Source: an uncultured Draconibacterium sp. (GTDB lineage: Bacteria > Bacteroidota > Bacteroidia > Bacteroidales > Prolixibacteraceae). From it: a stretch of 64,000 nt of DNA. Location: NCBI RefSeq assembly GCF_963677155.1, contig NZ_OY781884.1:4336501-4400500 (forward strand), given 5' to 3'. Numbering within the stretch: the stretch's first letter is position 1; every line of letters starts with the position of its first letter. Position numbers and translations under genes: made by a program. Under the pieces are notes generated by a model. The model saw nothing but the letters and a program-made list of their open reading frames with translations, did no database searches and was not told where the DNA came from. Below are positions 40,328 to 49,230 of the stretch, in pieces.

Positions 40328-40350
40328 ATCGGGTTTTGCCCGATTTTTTT
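40328..40350 (+). terminator. Orphan intrinsic terminator
   Basis: ATCGGG, loop TTTTG and CCCGAT, followed by seven T, on the plus strand, where no plus-strand gene lies upstream. It abuts the left copy of the M23-flanking repeat. Confidence 0.55.
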
Positions 40351-40650
40351 GATAAGGGTGTTTGACTTTTTAATGGAATAAAAAAATAGAGACAAAAACC
40401 TTGACCAAGCCCTGCCAAACCACCTTGAAAAGCGGCATTCTTTTTTTCTTTTTTCCGGTTTTTCTTTTTTTCTTTGGGTTAGGGGTTATGTGTGAAAAGA
40501 AATTGAATACGTCCACGGCTTTTGTTACACTTTCAGCAGGTCTCAATATGAAAGGTAAACAAGAAATGAGAAATATTCTTTTCGGTGGTGGTAACGGCTA
40601 ATAAAAAGAGGTGTGCAGTGCGTAAAAATACACCGTTGCACAGCACCTTG
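40344..40650. repeat. Left copy of direct repeat flanking the M23 gene
   Basis: The segment beginning GATAAGGGTGTTTGAC matches 42209 onward at nearly every base for about 110 bp. After a diverged middle, a second block GGTGTGCAGTGCG.. (from about 40609) matches again. No gene is credible inside. Confidence 0.8.
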
Positions 40651-40718
40651 TTTTTACGATTATGTGGGCGTTTGAATTATAGCGTAGAGAAAGGCGTTCG
40701 AATGGGGGCTTTTTTGTT

Positions 40719-42101
40719 TCAAATGCCCTCAATATAATCGTTGTCTTTGAAAAAAGAACGGAATGGAACGGATTTCTCTAACTGTTGAGGGATAACAATA
40801 ATAAGACTCATACTTTCTCCCTGCTCCAATTCAGTAGACAATACATTACTCCCATTCGTAAATAAAATGCCATTATTCAAGATGATTTCCAGAGTGCCAA
40901 CATTGTCAGGGGCAATAGTGCAAACAACTTTCAATGTCATTTCTCCCGGCATCAGGCTTGATAATGCGATGCTGTTTGAGTCGCCAATAGTAGTTTTCCC
41001 TATAAAATGTCCATTTAGATATGCGTCAAAAGCATCATCAGCAAGAGTTCCATTATCTCGAATATTAATTCCACCTTCTAGAGATGCCGTAATACAAGGC
41101 ATAGGGTCAATTCTGCTTTTAGAGAGGCTTATATTTCCATTGGGGGCATATTCAAAATGGAGGTGAGGACCGGTTGATGTTCCTGCATTCGGATCACCTT
41201 TTGCTCCTCCAGATAAGGCAATTGCTTGTCCTTGAGTGACATTCGTCCCTGTCGCAACGAGTACTTTGGATAAGTGGCAATATCTACTTACTGAGCCATT
41301 GTCGTGTCTTAATATAATATTTAATCCGTATCCATTTTTGTCAACGCTGACTCTTTCAACTTTTCCATATGTAACCGCCTTAACATTCGTTCCCTGTGCT
41401 ACGGCGAAATCTACTCCCCAATGAGGTTTAACTTTTCCTGATATTGGGTGTTTTCTTTGCTTGTTGAAAGCACTCGATACAGCACAATTTCCTGTTGGAC
41501 AGATTATTCCAAAAGCTTCACATTTTGAATTATTGTAACTTTTATTCAAGTCGCTTCCTTTGTTCTTCCCGGGTGTAGCCGCTACTTTGAGCACTGTTTC
41601 AAACACATTATCATTTTTGTGATTTGAGAAAATATAAGCAGGAAGAAAAGCCGATAATGTTTTGTTATCTTTATCATAACTTGATTCAATAAGTTCAAAA
41701 TCATCAATGGTTTCCATTCCCCCATCAGCGTAGATTCGCGCAAATATTTCTACCCCGTAATTTTTAGGAATACTTGAGATATAAGTTTCTGAAAGTAGAA
41801 TTTTGACTTCAATAAGCCTATCTTGAGGTTGTTCTTCTAACGCAATATGTACCCCATAGTTAGCTTCGGATTTGATATCATAAAAACTCGAAATCTCATT
41901 CATGTCCAGCCGTTCATCAGATGAAGAAAGAATACTAACATCAACATTTTGCGGTCGTGATAGTGCGTTTTCAGAAAATATGATTTGAACTTCCTTATTG
42001 GGCTCAAGTGAACCCTGCTCAAATAATTTGGGATCATTTTCTTTGTTGCATCCTATGGTTAGGAGTATCAAAAGGAAAGAGAGTAAATGGGTTTTTTTCA
42101 T
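40719..42101 (-). CDS. M23-family metallopeptidase lipoprotein
   Basis: The 460-residue protein has a lipoprotein signal with lipobox LTIGC (Cys18). The peptidase domain shows the zinc ligands HWGVDFAV and GPHLHFEY (HxH), plus the YCHLSK loop. A beta-sandwich-like C-terminal region follows. Such enzymes cut peptidoglycan cross-bridges; the M23 fold also occurs in conjugation and bacteriocin-like proteins. The gene is surrounded by two direct repeats and reads like the mobile backbone's strand, but its style is Bacteroidota. It could aid cell-wall passage during transfer or be unrelated cargo. Confidence 0.82.
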   Translation of the reverse strand: MKKTHLLSFLLILLTIGCNKENDPKLFEQGSLEPNKEVQIIFSENALSRPQNVDVSILSSSDERLDMNEISSFYDIKSEANYGVHIALEEQPQDRLIEVKILLSETYISSIPKNYGVEIFARIYADGGMETIDDFELIESSYDKDNKTLSAFLPAYIFSNHKNDNVFETVLKVAATPGKNKGSDLNKSYNNSKCEAFGIICPTGNCAVSSAFNKQRKHPISGKVKPHWGVDFAVAQGTNVKAVTYGKVERVSVDKNGYGLNIILRHDNGSVSRYCHLSKVLVATGTNVTQGQAIALSGGAKGDPNAGTSTGPHLHFEYAPNGNISLSKSRIDPMPCITASLEGGINIRDNGTLADDAFDAYLNGHFIGKTTIGDSNSIALSSLMPGEMTLKVVCTIAPDNVGTLEIILNNGILFTNGSNVLSTELEQGESMSLIIVIPQQLEKSVPFRSFFKDNDYIEGI

Positions 42102-42208
42102 TTTTTGCTGTATGACGTGGGTTAATATTTTTCATTTAAAGCTAGTTATAATATTTTGAAATGTCAATATTTTAGATGTGTAAGAATATAGATTTAATAA
42201 TACTTTAA

Positions 42209-42431
42209 TTTTTTTGATAAGGGTGTTTGACTTTTTAATGGAATAAAAAAATAGAGACAAAAACCTTGACCAAGCCCGGTCAACCCACCTTGAAAAAGCG
42301 GCATTCTTTTTTTCTTTTTTGTCGGTTTTTCTTTTTTTCTTTTGAATATGGGTTATGAGAAAATAATGGTAATTTTGTGTCCGTGGAAAATAGGTGTGCA
42401 GTGCGTAAAAATACACCTCTGCACAGCCCTT
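42209..42431. repeat. Right copy of direct repeat flanking the M23 gene
   Basis: This copy matches 40344 onward in two blocks: GATAAGGGTGTTTGAC.. and GGTGTGCAGTGCGTAAAAAT... The middle is shorter than in the left copy, so the copies differ by an indel of about 80 bp. Confidence 0.8.
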
Positions 42432-42485
42432 TATTTTTCTTTCAAATTATATCAGACATCTTCCCTAAGCACGGCTTATGAGATT

Positions 42486-43265
42486 TTATTCGATTAGCAC
42501 GGTGTCCTCCGTATCACTGCCGTAAATTCGGTTGATAATGGCTTGGCTGACTTGTTTTTCAGGTCGTCCACCGGGGATTCTAAAACCTTGTGTTTCGGAG
42601 GCTGGCTTATTATCCAGAATGGTTTCTTTTAAATTTTTACTGATAATTAGCTTGTCCACTTCATCCATTAAAAAATCTTTGCCCTGGGCATATAAAACTG
42701 CCACGCGCAGATAATGAAAAAAAGCAAGAAGGATAAGGAAAAGGCCTACAAAAACGGCGAAATAGGTAAAAATCAAAACAACACCGACCAGAAACACCAG
42801 TAAAGGCTCATAATAGCGTTCGACCTTGGTTGCATCATTCTTGATAAATTTGGTTTTTCGTTCAACCCAATCCCATAAGGGGTTTAATGTTTCCCCTTCA
42901 AAATAGCTGTATATATCGCCCCGTATGATTTTTGAACTTCGCTTAAACTCTAAACGGCGAAAAATAGATTGCATGAGGAATAGCAAGATAAAAATGACCC
43001 AGGTAAAATTCAGGTAATCAAAAATCTCGCTGATATGGCGCAAGTCTCTGCGGTATTGATACGGGGTGTATAAGATTACGGCAAAGGTAACGCTGGCCGC
43101 CATTGTAAAATAGCGTTCTCCCAGCTTTCGCCTTAGAAACACTGCGACAATCAGGTTCGGGAACTTGGTCAGGGCAAGGATGGCCTGACGGTAAAACATA
43201 CGAAGATAGCTTCGGTACAAAAATTTGGTGGCGTAATTCGACTCAATTTTTTCTTGTGGTTTCAT
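42486..43265 (-). CDS. Membrane protein of the transfer operon
   Basis: The 259-residue protein has four hydrophobic segments, two near residues 55-110 and two near 150-195. The rest is charged, ending in a cytosolic tail (FRIPGGRPEKQVSQAIINRIYG). It follows the coupling ATPase by 26 bp on the same strand, so it may be a membrane partner of the coupling complex. No family recognised. Confidence 0.6.
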   Translation of the reverse strand: MKPQEKIESNYATKFLYRSYLRMFYRQAILALTKFPNLIVAVFLRRKLGERYFTMAASVTFAVILYTPYQYRRDLRHISEIFDYLNFTWVIFILLFLMQSIFRRLEFKRSSKIIRGDIYSYFEGETLNPLWDWVERKTKFIKNDATKVERYYEPLLVFLVGVVLIFTYFAVFVGLFLILLAFFHYLRVAVLYAQGKDFLMDEVDKLIISKNLKETILDNKPASETQGFRIPGGRPEKQVSQAIINRIYGSDTEDTVLIE

Positions 43266-43291
43266 TATGATTTTTTTTAGTGTGTGATTGT

Positions 43292-44740
43292 TTATTGCAT
43301 TTGTTTGAATTTTACAAAAAGCTGGGGCGTGTAATGAATGTTCCTGTTTTTTTGTCGACGATGAAGGTGAACAAACGATTCCACGATAAAGTCGTTTTCT
43401 TCTGCGCCGGTTTTAAGCAGTATGAATTCTTCCGGGGCGACGTAGGGACTGTCTTTTACATTTTCCGTTTCGGAAATCGTCAGGTCTTTCCCGTAACTGC
43501 TTCCTTCCGTGTAAAAACTTACAAAGACTTTCCCAAATAGCTTGCTGGCATATTCGTTCGTTACCGTATCCGAATTGGAATGAAATATCTTTGTCCCTAA
43601 TGTTCCCAGAAAAGAGTCAACATAGGCGCGGTTGCCTTCACCGCCCATATTGGCAATATAGTTCGGTAAATTCTGTGTGATATAAACCGTACACACACGG
43701 GCGGATCGTGCCGTGGACTGAAAGGCCATATCATGATGATGGATAAAATTCTGGGCTTCATCCGCCCATAAGAAAACAGGCTTGGGGTGTAAGTCGGTAT
43801 TGCGTCGTTCCATTGCCGTTTGCCAGATATATTTGAACATGATTTGAATGTCACGCCCGACCTTGTCATAGATTTTAACAGGCAGGTTCAGCAGAATAAT
43901 TTTATTTTTGGTAAAACAGTCTTCGGGCGAGAATGTACTTTCGCCGTTGCAAAACAGCGAATAAAACGGCTCTCGGGTAAGGGGGAAAAGAAAACTGTCT
44001 AAGGAATATTCGATAATGGAACGGGTTTTCTCGCTTAGCTCCATGTGGCGGTCAAGGAAGTATTTTTCCAAACGGGAATAGAGTTCTTTCTTTTGTGAGG
44101 ACATTTTATGATACTTGCCACGTATCGTGCGAGTCATGATATCGGCGAACAGGCTTTTATCATAAGCCTTTTCTTCAAACAGCCCGTCCATGTTTTTAGG
44201 AATGGAGGTCGCTACATCATGGATTTTATCAATGGAGATATCCTTGCCATAGGCCAGAATACATAAATCAATAACGCTGTTCAGATAAATATCCATCGCA
44301 TCATCCCAAAAGCGTTCGCGGTTCCGCTCTCCCGATGAAATCGTTCTTTCCGCATCGATAACCGTTCGAAACAGCTGGACGATATTGGCCGTTAATCCTT
44401 TGCCCCGGTCTTTACGGCTCATTTCATAATCAAGAAAATTAAAACGGTGCTTTCCTTGCGGCTCGACAATAATCAGATCGTTGGTGCGCCCTGCATTTTT
44501 ACAATAGGTCTTCCACGTTTCCACCTCGTCATCTTTGACGGTTAGAACGAGGCCGCCAAACCCTTTTTCAAGGTATTTTTTGGCTATCTGGTAACCCGAC
44601 CCGGAAGATTTGCCCGAGCCAATACCGCCGAATACCTGAACACCTTCAACACCATGGCGAACCGTCCAATCGACATTTTGTGGGAACTTGAATAAAATAG
44701 TATCCAGAATATCTGTCTTTTTTATGCTTAAGTAGGTCAT
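43292..44740 (-). CDS. Type IV coupling ATPase (VirD4/TraD-like)
   Basis: This 482-residue protein has Walker A GGIGSGKSSG at 38-47 and Walker B VFLWADEAQNF near residue 322, followed by the TraG/VirD4 C-terminal region (STARSARVCTVYITQNLPNY). It lacks the N-terminal membrane helices of classic TraD, and the membrane protein encoded next to it may supply anchorage. It would deliver the TraI-bound strand to a mating pore. The pore genes are absent, so a helper element is needed. Confidence 0.88.
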   Translation of the reverse strand: MTYLSIKKTDILDTILFKFPQNVDWTVRHGVEGVQVFGGIGSGKSSGSGYQIAKKYLEKGFGGLVLTVKDDEVETWKTYCKNAGRTNDLIIVEPQGKHRFNFLDYEMSRKDRGKGLTANIVQLFRTVIDAERTISSGERNRERFWDDAMDIYLNSVIDLCILAYGKDISIDKIHDVATSIPKNMDGLFEEKAYDKSLFADIMTRTIRGKYHKMSSQKKELYSRLEKYFLDRHMELSEKTRSIIEYSLDSFLFPLTREPFYSLFCNGESTFSPEDCFTKNKIILLNLPVKIYDKVGRDIQIMFKYIWQTAMERRNTDLHPKPVFLWADEAQNFIHHHDMAFQSTARSARVCTVYITQNLPNYIANMGGEGNRAYVDSFLGTLGTKIFHSNSDTVTNEYASKLFGKVFVSFYTEGSSYGKDLTISETENVKDSPYVAPEEFILLKTGAEENDFIVESFVHLHRRQKNRNIHYTPQLFVKFKQMQ

Positions 44741-44768
44741 AAGGGGATCGTTTAGTAAAACATAAGGG

Positions 44769-45344
44769 TTAGTCTTTATCTTTGTCGGTATTCCTTTCCC
44801 GGCTTTTATCCATATTCTTGTCCAGGGAACGGTTTCCCAGATTATCCATCTCCTGTGTCACTTTCTCACGCATCAAATCGTCAGAGCATTTTTGAAAGCC
44901 TTCGGCTCGGGACAGTTCTTTATCCTCAAAGCTTTTATCAAGCGACTGAGCCAACTGGGCGTTTTCTTGAAACAGAATGTACGCTTCGTTATAGCCTTTT
45001 TGAAATTCAGCCATGCTTTTGTCTGCCTCGTGTTCCGGCTCTAAATCCGTGTCCTGTGGGTGGTAGGTATCATAAACCGTTTCGGCCTGATCAATATAAT
45101 GGTCATAAAGTAGAATTTGCGCATGCTCGCGATTGGCCGCATAAGACTTTGCACCGTTTTCATTATGCAACCCGATAAGTTTTCCCATATAAAAATTGCC
45201 GTCCTGGACTTGCTGGATGTTATCCAGTTCCTGCCTTTTGCTTTGATACTCAAAATCGATTTGCCTTAGTTTTTCAATGGCTTCATCCGAGGTTGATTTT
45301 TCCAGCAACTCACGGGTTATTGTTGGTGATTTTTCAGTGTTCAT
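44769..45344 (-). CDS. Hypothetical hydrophilic protein of the transfer operon
   Basis: The 191-residue, acidic, coiled protein ends in a repetitive charged tail (SLDKNMDKSRERNTDKDKD). It precedes the coupling ATPase by 28 bp on the same strand, the first gene of a three-gene minus-strand operon (this, ATPase, membrane protein). No motif recognised; a relaxosome adaptor is one possibility. Confidence 0.6.
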   Translation of the reverse strand: MNTEKSPTITRELLEKSTSDEAIEKLRQIDFEYQSKRQELDNIQQVQDGNFYMGKLIGLHNENGAKSYAANREHAQILLYDHYIDQAETVYDTYHPQDTDLEPEHEADKSMAEFQKGYNEAYILFQENAQLAQSLDKSFEDKELSRAEGFQKCSDDLMREKVTQEMDNLGNRSLDKNMDKSRERNTDKDKD

Positions 45345-45411
45345 ATTGAAATTTTGAGGTTAATGGGATAAAATAACGTTTCGGAGAAACAAAGAGGAAA
45401 GGGCGTAGCCC

Positions 45412-45654
45412 ATGGCGTTTGATTATAAAAATCCCAAAGTCAATGATTGGCTGTCCCAGCCTGACCAATTGCCGGAATATGAAGACAAGGCGAATGAGCT
45501 TATCATCAAGGCTTGCGGGAAGTTTCCCTATGAGAGTGTCGGACTGGTCAGCGGTGTTTTTACCGTTCGCGCCATGATTAAGGCCAATGAAAAGGGCGGC
45601 GGTACGGTTATCAGTGAAGAAGAGTTTCTTGAGCGTATTCCAGGAATGTTCTAA
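45412..45654 (+). CDS. Small hypothetical protein
   Basis: The 80-residue soluble protein (ANELIIKACGKFPYESVGLVSGVFTVRAMI) has a reasonable ribosome-binding site (GAGGAAAGG) about 12 bases before the ATG. It is divergent from the transfer operon, with a gap of 67 bp. Unknown function. Confidence 0.5.
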   Translation: MAFDYKNPKVNDWLSQPDQLPEYEDKANELIIKACGKFPYESVGLVSGVFTVRAMIKANEKGGGTVISEEEFLERIPGMF

Positions 45655-45678
45655 CTGTTTCATTGTCGTGCAGATTAT

Positions 45679-45948
45679 TTAGAATGTGTCCTGGGCTTTG
45701 CTATCCAGAAATTCCATGATGGAATCACGGTCATAGAGGATAATTTTCTTTTTCGGTTGGGTGAAACGGATTTTACCCGTATCGCGCATATGTTGGAGCG
45801 TGGTTTTGGATTTAATCCCTAACAGTTTCATGGCGGTGTCGCCATCTATCCATTTATCGTGGGTGATGTTGTTTTTTTCTTTGATGCGCTCGACAACCTG
45901 TTCAACCAGAGAGAAGAGCGCTTCACTTTCAAGGCAGATGACTTCCAT
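45679..45948 (-). CDS. Helix-turn-helix (excisionase-type) protein
   Basis: The 89-residue protein combines a short N-terminal helix (CLESEALFSLVEQVVERIKEK) with a MerR/HTH_17-type domain (WIDGDTAMKLLGIKSKTTLQHMRDTGKIRFTQ..LYDRDSIMEFL). This N-terminal opening is characteristic of Bacteroidota transposon-type excisionase-like proteins, so the gene is likely from the Bacteroidota parent of the composite. It may regulate transfer or excision. Confidence 0.75.
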   Translation of the reverse strand: MEVICLESEALFSLVEQVVERIKEKNNITHDKWIDGDTAMKLLGIKSKTTLQHMRDTGKIRFTQPKKKIILYDRDSIMEFLDSKAQDTF

Positions 45949-45989
45949 TCGGGTGCATTTTGGTTCGTACTAAAAGTATGGAAAAACAA

Positions 45990-46025
45990 ATGCCGCCTTG
46001 CGTAAAAACGACAAGGGCGGCATTC
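45990..46025 (-). terminator. Terminator of the minus-strand cargo operon
   Basis: TGCCGCC with CTTG and CAAG with GCGGCA form a strong stem. On the minus strand it is followed by TTTGTTTTT. Confidence 0.75.
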
Positions 46026-46087
46026 AATTTAACATTATAATAAAATAGGTTATTGTCGGTTTTGATACACCTGACGTTTAACCCGTC

Positions 46088-46380
46088 TTAGCGGTTTATT
46101 GTTTCCATTAATGCATAAGAGCGATCATACATAACTCTCATGAACCAGCATTGATCAACCCACTGGCTTTTATCTTTTGTCCAGAAATAGGCGATTTCTC
46201 CTTTATAGTCGGCATCGCCATATATTCTTCTTCCGGCTGGTAGAGCAGTAAAATCCGTGCTGTTCGTTGCCGTCGTGTTCGGATATAGCCAGTGGTTTGT
46301 TCCGATTTCTTTCAACTGGCCGCCAGACAAACTGGAAAATCCGTCTCCTCCTAGATAATTGATGAGTGTTTCATAAATTG
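46088..46380 (-). pseudogene. Truncated Fibrobacter-succinogenes-major-paralogous domain
   Basis: The frame reads YETLINYLGGDGFSSLSGG, then LKEIGTNHWLYPNTTATN, FTALPAGRR and AYFWTKDKS, which is the repeat unit of this secreted lipoprotein-type domain. The frame is closed upstream by a stop near 46382, there is no start or signal peptide, and the domain lacks its N-terminal partners. It is the 3' remnant of a larger gene. Confidence 0.6.
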
Positions 46381-46467
46381 TTTTTTACTTGGTTATTCAG
46401 ATATAAATTTTCCTTTTGAAGAATTCTTTTCAAATTCCTGTCATGGGGTACTCTGATGGGGTTTTTA

Positions 46468-46884
46468 TTACAAATCATATTCAATATTATCCAGTGATCT
46501 TCTTACCAGATTACAGGTTCTTCGATGGTATAGATACACGATAACAAAATATGCTGGAATTAAGGCCGGGCCTATAATAATGATAAGAAGCATAATAGAA
46601 AGTATGACCAACCCGATTAAAATCGCTTTTCCGCCCTTTGTCTTGACAGAGATTTCTATGTCAACATCGTTTCCATTTTGCTTGATAAATCCTTCAATAA
46701 CGACCGAGGAAACATAGGCGTTCTGGGTCTTTTGTTTTATGTCAAAATCATTTACGGATATCCTGCCTTTGGGGGAGATATTGGTGTTACCCACTTTGAC
46801 ATTCAGTTCGTTTCGAACGATAGAGATAATTTTATCAAAAGTCTGATTGCTCTTATACGATTTTGAGATTCTGGTTTTATACAT
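46468..46884 (-). CDS. Hypothetical membrane protein
   Basis: I start at the ATG 46884 (MYKTRISKSYKS), giving 138 residues; the upstream reading to 47043 overlaps the preceding gene and has no plausible signal. A soluble N-terminal domain (about 85 residues) is followed by a long hydrophobic stretch near 90-120 and a basic tail. Last gene of a minus-strand group with two lipoproteins and a beta-barrel protein. Function unknown. Confidence 0.5.
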   Translation of the reverse strand: MYKTRISKSYKSNQTFDKIISIVRNELNVKVGNTNISPKGRISVNDFDIKQKTQNAYVSSVVIEGFIKQNGNDVDIEISVKTKGGKAILIGLVILSIMLLIIIIGPALIPAYFVIVYLYHRRTCNLVRRSLDNIEYDL

Positions 46885-47035
46885 GATTATTCGTTTGAAA
46901 GGATGTTTAATGGACACAATCATCCGTTTGTGCCTTTTTACTTGAATTTTTCCTCCATTGCTGCACTTTCCCTTTTGGTTTGTTGTGATAAACAGCCCAA
47001 AAGAATTCGTGCAACAATGAAGGAGAATAGGGGAC

Positions 47036-47518
47036 TTACTCAATCTTTTTTAGATAGTAATGACCTTCTTCAAGATTCTCTCTCAGCTTGGTTTCAAAGC
47101 CCTGGATAAGCGTATCAACCTTTGCTTTGTCTGCTTCGGAAAAGTTTCCCCCGACATAAGAGCTGATACGTAACGTTTGTTTGTTTTCATCGTCGTTCCA
47201 TGTAATCGATGCGGACAGCCCCGAGAAAGAATATTTTCCAAAGTATTCCTGTAATTTATTACTTTCTCCGGTTTCCCACGAAATCATTTCCGGTGTTTGA
47301 CTTTCTACCGTGTAGCCCAACTGTGCACCAACAGCCGCAAATGCGCTTATCAGTTCACTTTTTGAGGTCAAATTAGTTTCGTAATCATAGGAAAAACTTT
47401 TTGACTCGATATCCCCATTGACCGTATGTCCGACTAATGATGCCGTGTTCAACATACCGCAACGGGTGAGGGAAAACGCCATGATGGCGATAATCGTTAT
47501 TTTAAAGAGTGTTTTCAT
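47036..47518 (-). CDS. Hypothetical lipoprotein
   Basis: The 160-residue protein has a signal peptide and lipobox SLTRC at about residues 16-20. The mature part is a compact alpha/beta domain (SYDYETNLTSKSELISAFAAVGAQLGYTV). It lies 11 bp after the next lipoprotein gene, so it is in the same operon. No family recognised. Confidence 0.6.
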   Translation of the reverse strand: MKTLFKITIIAIMAFSLTRCGMLNTASLVGHTVNGDIESKSFSYDYETNLTSKSELISAFAAVGAQLGYTVESQTPEMISWETGESNKLQEYFGKYSFSGLSASITWNDDENKQTLRISSYVGGNFSEADKAKVDTLIQGFETKLRENLEEGHYYLKKIE

Positions 47519-47529
47519 TATGAGATGAT

Positions 47530-48093
47530 TTAGAATTGATGTTCAATTGTGATATTTTTAACAAGGCCTTCACAGCCTGAGACAACAACAGAGTGAACAT
47601 TGTCAAGCTGTGTATCAAAGATGAGGGTTTCCATGGTGGCGACATCCGTATTCTCTTTAAAGGCAATTTGATTGCTTTCGCTATCATAAAGGGCAACCCG
47701 ATTATGCCCCCAGTCACCCAGTGTTACACTGATTTTTTCTATTGTTCCAAGCTGGGTTAAATCGACAACCAGTCGCCCCGTGCAAATCCACAAAGAGCCT
47801 CGTTCAATATTAAAGTCTTCCACAGGTTCAATTTCGTTCAAGAAACAGCACGCTTGAGACGAACTTCCACACTCGCCTTCGTGGCCGTAGGACGACTCCA
47901 GTGTTAACGCCATGTTGTCACGGGTAAAATGTTGTCCACACTCTGCTTCTTTGATATCTAAATCTTCAAAAGTTAGTGCAGTTACTTGTGTTTTTGTTTC
48001 TTCTTCATCGTCGCTGCAACCATTGAACACGAACATCAAGCCGCTGATTAGGCACATTGCCAACAGTGTTTTTCGTAAGATATGTGTATTCAT
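47530..48093 (-). CDS. Hypothetical lipoprotein
   Basis: The 187-residue protein has lipobox VFNGC near residue 26, then an acidic linker SDDEEE typical of surface-exposed Bacteroidota lipoproteins. The mature domain is beta-rich with several cysteines (CGSSSQACC). It sits between the beta-barrel gene and the second lipoprotein in one operon. Confidence 0.65.
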   Translation of the reverse strand: MNTHILRKTLLAMCLISGLMFVFNGCSDDEEETKTQVTALTFEDLDIKEAECGQHFTRDNMALTLESSYGHEGECGSSSQACCFLNEIEPVEDFNIERGSLWICTGRLVVDLTQLGTIEKISVTLGDWGHNRVALYDSESNQIAFKENTDVATMETLIFDTQLDNVHSVVVSGCEGLVKNITIEHQF

Positions 48094-48114
48094 AATAAAT
48101 GTGATTTTAGGTGA

Positions 48115-48654
48115 TTAATTAAGCGCGATCATTACGCCGAAGCTTAGAACAAAGGGGTCATAATCTCCGAACATATCCTGAACCTCGAAAAACAATTTTC
48201 CGAATTTGACTTGATAATCCATACCAACACCAAGGCTCAATGACATATCATTGGCGGTTTCTGTTACGGATTGCCCCATCCCCGAAGCCTCTACTTTGGC
48301 GTGGTTATAACTCAATCCGCCCAAAGCATAAGTCTTTAATCCGGGATGATTGAGAAAATCAAAAAGATAATGTACCTGGGCGTTATAGGTTGTTACGTTT
48401 GCTTTTGCCTCTATGCCGCTGTCGGTTTTTTTGTATGGGAAATTGATATTGATATTCGGTGCTAGACGAAAATTGTCGTTCAGGTAATAATAAAACCGTC
48501 CGTTGATGCCGGTAAAATCATACTCGCCATTACTGCTGCCGGTATTAATATCGAACTTGATAGCACCACCGGCTTCCATTTTGTTTTGGGAATAAGAAAT
48601 AGACGATGCAACAACGAGCATCATTAAAGCGATAAAAAATATTCTTGAATTCAT
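48115..48654 (-). CDS. Outer-membrane beta-barrel protein
   Basis: The 179-residue protein has a cleavable signal (ASSISYSQ) and alternating hydrophobic beta strands of an OmpW/OmpA-type eight-stranded barrel (FYYYLNDNFRLAPNININF, LSLGVGMDYQVKFGKLFFEVQ), ending in an aliphatic C-terminal strand. First gene of the lipoprotein operon, 21 bp before the next gene. Surface role, perhaps entry exclusion or adhesion, is inference. Confidence 0.7.
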   Translation of the reverse strand: MNSRIFFIALMMLVVASSISYSQNKMEAGGAIKFDINTGSSNGEYDFTGINGRFYYYLNDNFRLAPNININFPYKKTDSGIEAKANVTTYNAQVHYLFDFLNHPGLKTYALGGLSYNHAKVEASGMGQSVTETANDMSLSLGVGMDYQVKFGKLFFEVQDMFGDYDPFVLSFGVMIALN

Positions 48655-48840
48655 AAAAGTAATTTAAATTGTATGTTTTGTGATTTTTCTCGTGTCCTTG
48701 AAAAGATTGAAAGGTGAGGGCATACGGACACTGGTACGCCAACTATGCATGAATAGAAAAAAATCATGGGGGACGGTTACAATACAGGGGCGATATGGAT
48801 ACTCGATATTCAGGCATAAAAAAAGCGTGGTACTTAATCC

Positions 48841-49000
48841 TGTCAGCTTCAAGGTATCGCCAAACACCTGTCCTACAAACAGAAACTAAGCCCACGCCAT
48901 ATCGTATAATATGCCGCGAGCATTAGTTAATGCTGCTTTCTGTGTAGGACTGTAAAAAATTGGCGATTTTTGAAGCCGCAGAAAGTCGTTTTAACTAATG
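48841..49000. repeat. Large palindromic structure with two competing hairpins
   Basis: The left arm 48841-48902 and right arm 48909-48981 are inverted copies of one module (TTTCTGT, GTAGGAC, TTGGCGAT, TTGAAGC in order). An alternative hairpin pairs CATTAGTTAA (48921-48930) with TTAACTAATG (48991-49000) and CTTTCTG (48936-48942) with CAGAAAG (48979-48985). The two folds share bases and exclude each other. It lies at the right edge of the proteobacterial-style block. Confidence 0.65.
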
Positions 49001-49230
49001 TCTTTTATTTTATATGTTCTCTATATTTTTACTCTAAATTCGTTTTTTGTTCGGGTGTAAAAATAGGAGTTTAATTAATGATTCAAAACAGAAATTAAAT
49101 ATTTTTTGCTGTAAATGATTCTTATTCAGTGTGTTTAAGTGCCAATGTTGTTGGAAATGAACTTGTTGTCTATTCTTATACTGATATTGGGCTTTGGTTT
49201 ATAATATAATACAATAATTCTGATTGCCGG

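Noticed and set aside
40401-40601. Small plus-strand gene
   Set aside because: It lies in the repeated segment, has a poly-Phe stretch from T-rich sequence, and the frame is not kept in the second copy.
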